A DNA stretch of 64,000 nucleotides from Anoxybacillus tengchongensis (GTDB taxonomy: Bacteria; Bacillota; Bacilli; Bacillales; Anoxybacillaceae). The notes under the pieces are model-generated. The model saw only the letters and a program-made list of their open reading frames with translations, was not told where the DNA came from and did not search any database. Shown here one piece after another: positions 59,616 to 64,000 of the stretch. Location: positions 62,001 through 126,000 of the forward strand of contig NZ_JACHES010000004.1 in the NCBI RefSeq assembly GCF_014201585.1. Reading direction: 5' to 3'. Position 1 is the stretch's first letter; every line of letters begins with the position of its first letter. The translations under genes were made by a program, and so were the position numbers.

Positions 59616-60836
59616 ATGGATTTGCAAACAGGAAAGCTATATTGGCCAACGACGTTTCCCGACGCTCCTTCGTATCCACCACTAGACGAGGATATTCAAT
59701 GTGACGTATTAATTGTCGGTGCGGGCGGATCAGGGGCGTTATGTGCTTATTATTTAAGTGAAACCGATTTAGACGTTGTCGTCATCGACAAACGAAAAGC
59801 GGGATACGGGAGTACAATGACAAACACGGCGCTTATTCAATGTCTCGGGGATAAAATGTTTTTTGAACTTGTCAACAGTTTTGGAGAAACGTATGCCGCC
59901 CGACATTTGACACTTTGTCAACAAGCAGTCAATGAACTTGAACGAACGGCAAATCAATTACATATTGATACAGAATTTAAGCGGAGAGATAGTTTGTATT
60001 ATGCGAGCGTTGCCGAAGATGTAGCAAAACTTGAAAAAGAATATGAAGCATTAAAAAAGCAAGGCTATCCCGTTGTTTGGCTAAATGAACAACAAATACG
60101 CCAACACTATCCGTTTAAAAAACATGCAGCTTTATATACAACAGGCGATGGGGAACTCAATCCGTATAAATTAACGATAGGACTGTTGGAATATGCAAAA
60201 AAACGCGGCGTGCGCGTGTTTGAAGAAACAGAAATGAACGGAAAAAAACTTGAACAACATATGGCAACGTGTTATACGAAAAACGGATATACTATTCGAG
60301 CACGAAAAGTCATTTTTGCCGCAGGCTACGAAACGTTAGAAGTGAAGCAAGAAAAGAAGGCGTTGCTCGTTAGTTCGTACGCTGTCATTACAAATCGGAT
60401 TGAAGATTTTTCAAGTTGGTATAAGCGAACGCTCATTTGGGAAACAGCGCGCCCGTATGTATATATGCGCACAACGGCTGATAATCGCATTATTATCGGT
60501 GGACTAGATGAAAATACCGCTTATGCGGATGACCGTGACGCGAAGCTTATGCATAAAAAAGAACGACTGATTGAAGAATTTCATCGGCTATTTCCGGATA
60601 TTCACGTCGTTCCTGAATTTTATTTAGCTGCCTTTTACGGCGGGACGCATGATGGCCTTCCGATGATTGGTGTATATGATTCCTTCCCGAATTGTTATTT
60701 CGTCTATGCTTACGGAGACAACGGAACCGTATATAGCACTGTACTCGCCCAAATTTTACGCGATGTCATAACGGAAAAACAAAATGATGACTTTTATTTA
60801 TATATGCAAACAAGGCCAAAACTCCCACAAACGTAA
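59616..60836 (+). CDS. FAD-dependent oxidoreductase (DAO/GlpD-like)
   Basis: 406 residues with the FAD Rossmann motif DVLIVGAGGSGALCAYYLSE (about 32-51), VVVIDKRKAGYGSTMTNTALIQ and the C-terminal YGGTHDGLPMIG segment of DAO-type (glycine/sarcosine oxidase-like) flavoproteins. Substrate unknown. Start at the ATG 8 nt after GAAGGTGG. Confidence 0.82.
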   Translation: MDLQTGKLYWPTTFPDAPSYPPLDEDIQCDVLIVGAGGSGALCAYYLSETDLDVVVIDKRKAGYGSTMTNTALIQCLGDKMFFELVNSFGETYAARHLTLCQQAVNELERTANQLHIDTEFKRRDSLYYASVAEDVAKLEKEYEALKKQGYPVVWLNEQQIRQHYPFKKHAALYTTGDGELNPYKLTIGLLEYAKKRGVRVFEETEMNGKKLEQHMATCYTKNGYTIRARKVIFAAGYETLEVKQEKKALLVSSYAVITNRIEDFSSWYKRTLIWETARPYVYMRTTADNRIIIGGLDENTAYADDRDAKLMHKKERLIEEFHRLFPDIHVVPEFYLAAFYGGTHDGLPMIGVYDSFPNCYFVYAYGDNGTVYSTVLAQILRDVITEKQNDDFYLYMQTRPKLPQT

Positions 60837-60847
60837 GTGGGAGTTTT
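60818..60847. terminator. Bidirectional terminator between convergent genes
   Basis: 11-bp perfect stem AAAACTCCCAC/GTGGGAGTTTT around an 8-nt loop; it includes the stop codons of both convergent genes. Confidence 0.85.
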
Positions 60848-62141
60848 ATGTTGTAATCGCCCATACAAATGTTTTTTTCCTTTTCTTATTTGGCGCGGCT
60901 TTTTCACGTTGTGGAATTGGCTCGAGCATCGGTTTTTCAACGACTTGTTCGATCGGTGCTTCAACAGGAACCACAGCTTGTGCAGACGAAAGATCGGTTT
61001 GTTCGACATGTTGCCACACATGTAGCAAATCAGAAGCCACGCGTTCCCAACGATAAAGCGACGTAGCTAATTTTCGTCCGTTGTCCCCCATTTTTTTCAT
61101 TAGTGTGCGATTTGATAAGATTTGTGTCATTTTTTCCACAAAATCTTGCGGATCTTCTGGTCTTTCGACAACGACACCATTTTCATTTGGAACAATAACT
61201 TCAGGATTGCCACCACGAGCAGTAGTCACAATCGGAAGCCCTGCCGCCATTGCTTCATAATGGACACGAGCAAGCGGCTCTTGCCATTGCGATGTACAAA
61301 CGAATAAATCAGCGGCAGCAAACCAGTTTTGAATTTCATTTGGCGGTACAAATCCCGTCGCTACAACGGGAACGGGCAATCTTTTCGCTAACGAACGAAC
61401 GTAAGCGATATAATCGGTTGTCCCTTCTTCGCTAAACCATTTACTTCCGACAATGACGAGCGCTAAATCATTAAATCGTTTCGCAAGTTCCGGCAGCGCT
61501 TGAATGAGTTTGTCAACCCCTTTATTTGGCGATAAACGTCCAGCATATAAAATGACCGTTTTTTGATCAATTCCGTGCGCTTGGCGCAGCTGTTTGCGAG
61601 TCGACGCCATATGCGGATGGCTCCCTGGCAAAAACCGCTCGGAGTCAACGCCGGAGTAAATCGTCCGCAGTTTTTCTTCTGCTTCTGGATATAGCTCGCG
61701 AATGACTTGACCGATGTAGTTGCTGATCGTCACAATCGCTGATACTTGCCGCACCACTTGTTCTGCTTCTTCACGGTTTATTTTAGCTAGTTGAAACATG
61801 TCGTTATGCATGCTGAGCGTAATTTTTGCATGAGGAGCAACTTGGCGAATGGGTAAAACAAGGCGTGGCCTATTGAAAATGTGGATCAGATCAAACGAAT
61901 GCGCTTGTACGTATTGAACGACATGATCGCAATACGTATCAAATATTCCCCCAGGGACACGCACATAGTGAATGCCGTCAATCGTTTCTTCGTTTGGCAA
62001 TGTTTCATGTTGTACTCCTAGCACAGTAATGCGATGAGCGCGGCGAAGATGAGGGAGAATCCCCGCAATATACGTTTGAATCGCACCTCCAAGCACAGGT
62101 GGAACAGGTAATTTTTCTGTACAAATCATTAAAATGTTCAT
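60846..62141 (-). CDS. cotSA: Spore coat glycosyltransferase CotSA-like (GT4)
   Basis: 431 residues. GT4 layout: N-terminal PVPPVLGGAIQTYI loop, central NKGVDKLIQALPEL hinge and donor-site motif EPLARVHYEAMAAGLPIVTT with E-x7-E. A Pro/Lys-rich basic tail follows. With the CotS-like gene upstream it forms the cotS-cotSA type pair of spore coat genes. Start behind AAGGAGAACGG. Confidence 0.85.
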   Translation of the reverse strand: MNILMICTEKLPVPPVLGGAIQTYIAGILPHLRRAHRITVLGVQHETLPNEETIDGIHYVRVPGGIFDTYCDHVVQYVQAHSFDLIHIFNRPRLVLPIRQVAPHAKITLSMHNDMFQLAKINREEAEQVVRQVSAIVTISNYIGQVIRELYPEAEEKLRTIYSGVDSERFLPGSHPHMASTRKQLRQAHGIDQKTVILYAGRLSPNKGVDKLIQALPELAKRFNDLALVIVGSKWFSEEGTTDYIAYVRSLAKRLPVPVVATGFVPPNEIQNWFAAADLFVCTSQWQEPLARVHYEAMAAGLPIVTTARGGNPEVIVPNENGVVVERPEDPQDFVEKMTQILSNRTLMKKMGDNGRKLATSLYRWERVASDLLHVWQHVEQTDLSSAQAVVPVEAPIEQVVEKPMLEPIPQREKAAPNKKRKKTFVWAITT

Positions 62142-63229
62142 CGATTTCCGTTCTCCTTCCAATCGTTTTCAATTTCAGCAAGCACTGGCCATTTTGTCGC
62201 ATCTGTTGCAACAATCGTTTCAATAAGTTGCATCGTTTGTTCATTTAAAAACAGCTCTGGATCATATACTACTTCTTTTAAGTTTTTGTAAAATTCATTC
62301 GGAAGTGACAAATCGATCATGAATACTTCATATAATGAAGCGTCAATCGGATTCGCTTCATGATACGCTCGAATCATTTCACGTACCCAATGAACGTCCC
62401 AGCGATATAAATCGGCCATTGTGCCAGAAATGAGTTTTCGTAAATCGCGAATCGGCAAATCAAATGCGACACCGTCTAAATCAATAATCCACATACCGTT
62501 CGCACCCATTTGTCCATTCGACCAGCCGTAATCTTGATGCACTAATCCCCACTCGCTATGTCCAAGCTCAACTAATTGATTGTACGGGGATTGTTGCAGT
62601 CTTGCAAAACTTTCGCGCGCCTGAGCTTGAAAGTGGTCGACAACTTGCAATAGCATGGAGCTTGCTGGCATTTCTTTATATACGTTAGCTAATTGGCGAA
62701 ACCAGTCCATTTTACTAATCGTTTTTTCATACGTTTTCGGCCATTTATATAACCGCGAAGCGATTTCTGCCCCTTTAGGGGGAACGTATCCTTTGCTTAA
62801 GCGGTGGAATTCGCCAAGCGCATAACAAAGTTGCTTTGCTCCTTCTAAATCTTTCGTTACTGGAAATAGCGGTTCAATCCACTCCGCTACAAACCATAGT
62901 TTTCCGCCCGCCTCCACATAATCCATTCCGTCTTTTGTTTGTACGATCGGTGGGACATTTGCTTTTTGCACATCGACTAAATATCGTTGGGCTCCAAGGC
63001 TAAATAAACTGCGCGTTGGACGGCGATGAAGCAATTTTAAACTTTTCGGACCTTTGTTCGTTTCTAGTTTCCAAATGGCTCCTCCTTTATCTGGCTTCGT
63101 CGTGACGACTTGCCTACTTTGAACAGATAAATCGTAATGGCGCAAAACGTCTTCTGCCATTTGTTCAATATAGTCCGGTACGAAAAATTCGTGCATCGTT
63201 TCATCGACAATCCATGGTTCAATGAACAT
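62138..63229 (-). CDS. cotS: Spore coat protein CotS-like (kinase fold)
   Basis: 363 residues with the CotS/aminoglycoside phosphotransferase fold: KLLHRRPTRSLFSL, WGLVHQDYGWSNG (catalytic loop H-x-D, about 226-238) and MWIIDLDGVAFDLPIRDL (DFG-like Asp). Overlaps cotSA by 4 nt. Start at the ATG behind GGAGGGGTTAT. A spore-type promoter candidate lies upstream. Confidence 0.87.
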   Translation of the reverse strand: MFIEPWIVDETMHEFFVPDYIEQMAEDVLRHYDLSVQSRQVVTTKPDKGGAIWKLETNKGPKSLKLLHRRPTRSLFSLGAQRYLVDVQKANVPPIVQTKDGMDYVEAGGKLWFVAEWIEPLFPVTKDLEGAKQLCYALGEFHRLSKGYVPPKGAEIASRLYKWPKTYEKTISKMDWFRQLANVYKEMPASSMLLQVVDHFQAQARESFARLQQSPYNQLVELGHSEWGLVHQDYGWSNGQMGANGMWIIDLDGVAFDLPIRDLRKLISGTMADLYRWDVHWVREMIRAYHEANPIDASLYEVFMIDLSLPNEFYKNLKEVVYDPELFLNEQTMQLIETIVATDATKWPVLAEIENDWKENGNR

Positions 63230-63266
63230 ATAACCCCTCCTATTTGACATAAATCCCTACTATCTC

Positions 63267-63297
63267 AACATATGCACTAAAAAAAATTTCGTATAGA
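63267..63297 (-). promoter_or_regulatory. Candidate mother-cell sigma (E or K) promoter of cotS
   Basis: GCATATGTT -10-like element with an ATAC-containing -35-like element 15-16 bp upstream (TCTATACG), reading leftward. Fits sigma-K/sigma-E consensus loosely; matches the expected time of expression. Confidence 0.4.
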
Positions 63298-63314
63298 CAT
63301 ATCCATTACGCCCA

Positions 63315-63350
63315 ACAAAAAAACCGTCTCTTTTCATTCAGAGACGGTTT
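63315..63350 (-). terminator. Terminator of the glutathione peroxidase gene
   Basis: 11-bp perfect stem AAACCGTCTCT/AGAGACGGTTT with an 8-nt loop followed by TTTT, overlapping the 3' end of the coding sequence. Confidence 0.87.
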
Positions 63351-63828
63351 CACTGAGCAATTGTTCAATATGTTGTTCTAGTTCGAACGGCTTTGTGGTT
63401 GGCGCAAACCGCTCGACCACTTTCCCGTTTCGATCCACTAAAAACTTTGTAAAATTCCATTTCACCGCTTTCGTTCCTAACACACCTGGCGCTTGCTCAG
63501 TTAAGTAAACAAACAGCGGATGGGCGTTTGGACCGTTTACGTCCACTTTTGCAAACATCGGAAACGTTACATGATAATTCAATTGGCAAAATTGTGAAAT
63601 TTCTTCTTCCGATCCCGGCTCTTGATTTCCAAACTGATTGCATGGGAAACCGAGCACAACAAAACCACGATCTTTATATTTGTCGTATAGCTGTTGCAAT
63701 TGTTCGTATTGCGGCGTCAATCCACATTTACTTGCTGTATTGACGATGAGTAATACGTTTCCTTTATAATGCGCTAATGATTGTTCTTCACCTTGAATGG
63801 TGCGTACGTGAAAATCGTAAATGTTCAT
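63334..63828 (-). CDS. Glutathione peroxidase family protein (BsaA-like)
   Basis: 164 residues with the peroxidatic Cys in [12 protein letters not shown] (about 36), [14 protein letters not shown] (Gln about 76 region) and the [12 protein letters not shown] segment (Trp of the catalytic triad). In Bacillus these Cys-type enzymes probably use thioredoxin. Start at the ATG behind GGAGGAATGTGAG. Confidence 0.9.
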   Translation of the reverse strand: MNIYDFHVRTIQGEEQSLAHYKGNVLLIVNTASKCGLTPQYEQLQQLYDKYKDRGFVVLGFPCNQFGNQEPGSEEEISQFCQLNYHVTFPMFAKVDVNGPNAHPLFVYLTEQAPGVLGTKAVKWNFTKFLVDRNGKVVERFAPTTKPFELEQHIEQLLSETVSE

Positions 63829-63901
63829 CTCACATTCCTCCTTTAGCGCTATTGTAACATATGGATCATTTTTTCTACACAAACAATGCTTCAATTCAGA
63901 C

Positions 63902-63925
63902 AAATGAAAAAATGTTCGTTATAAT
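63902..63925 (+). promoter_or_regulatory. Promoter of the last gene
   Basis: -35 CAGACA, 17-bp spacer, -10 TATAAT, then an AGAAGGTG ribosome site. Confidence 0.55.
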
Positions 63926-63957
63926 GGTGAAAAAAGACAAAAAAGAAGGTGTTTTCA

Positions 63958-64000
63958 TTGAAAATGCGCGTTAGTGCGGTTCAATATCATTTACATACGA
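63958..64000 (+). CDS. Start of a probable carbon-nitrogen hydrolase, cut by window edge
   Basis: TTG start 6 nt after AGAAGGTG; only MKMRVSAVQYHLHT is visible. An opening RVSAVQ strand fits the nitrilase/C-N hydrolase fold, which is all that can be said. Confidence 0.45.
   Translation, partial: MKMRVSAVQYHLHT

Overview
The window reads as the chromosome of a thermophilic, spore-forming Bacillaceae, most like Anoxybacillus or Geobacillus. The evidence is moderate-to-low GC, strong GGAGG ribosome binding sites, B. subtilis-type orthologues (cotSA/cotS, bmrCD, a CzrA-type repressor, two perfect TnrA/GlnR boxes next to amtB), and anaerobic genes (nosDLYF-type accessory genes, a 2-oxoacid:ferredoxin oxidoreductase). 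The genus is an inference; no rRNA gene is present to fix it.

Left chromosomal arm (1-13.1 kb). All genes run leftward: a thermonuclease-like lipoprotein (cut by the window edge), a histidine phosphatase, a nosD-nosL-nosY-nosF set without nosZ, a PAS/GGDEF/EAL protein, a CadA-type metal ATPase with its CzrA-like repressor and operator, a DEDD exonuclease with a GlnD-like nucleotidyltransferase, the ammonium transporter amtB, and the 3' half of a polytopic transporter.

Prophage (about 13.08-49.89 kb). A complete-looking, roughly 37-kb PBSX/skin-type prophage with a contractile tail splits that transporter gene. The 5' half of the gene lies at 49.88-50.34 kb, so the large serine recombinase at the right end must have used the open reading frame as attB. 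From right to left the prophage holds: integrase and a membrane 'moron'; an ImmA-like protease and CI-like repressor (+) facing a Cro-like gene (-), across an array of evenly spaced operators; an antirepressor; a block of tiny genes in which leftward and rightward genes alternate; a skin-like recombination/replication module (YqaI-like, YqaJ nuclease, RecT, DnaD-like initiator with embedded iterons, DnaC-like loader); dUTPase; sigma-like late regulator; lipoprotein moron; terminase, portal, capsid, connector, sheath, tube, frameshifted tail chaperone, tape measure, baseplate and an SGNH tail fibre; then XhlA, holin and amidase.

Right chromosomal arm (49.9-64 kb). This holds the transporter 5' half, an endonuclease I-family nuclease, a two-gene 2-oxoacid:ferredoxin oxidoreductase, an MBL-fold hydrolase, the BmrC/BmrD heterodimeric exporter, an FAD oxidoreductase, the cotS-cotSA spore coat operon, a glutathione peroxidase and the start of a probable carbon-nitrogen hydrolase.

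The most unusual signal is a set of three rightward orphan genes in the prophage early region (43.9-45.4 kb). Each is preceded by a related leader of about 45 nt that folds the Shine-Dalgarno sequence into a stem, with compensatory changes between copies. Other notable points are an iteron/AT-rich origin inside the initiator gene, an A-AAA-AAC frameshift site in the tail chaperone, three very short promoter-to-terminator units on the plus strand, and a prophage whose excision would rebuild a transporter.
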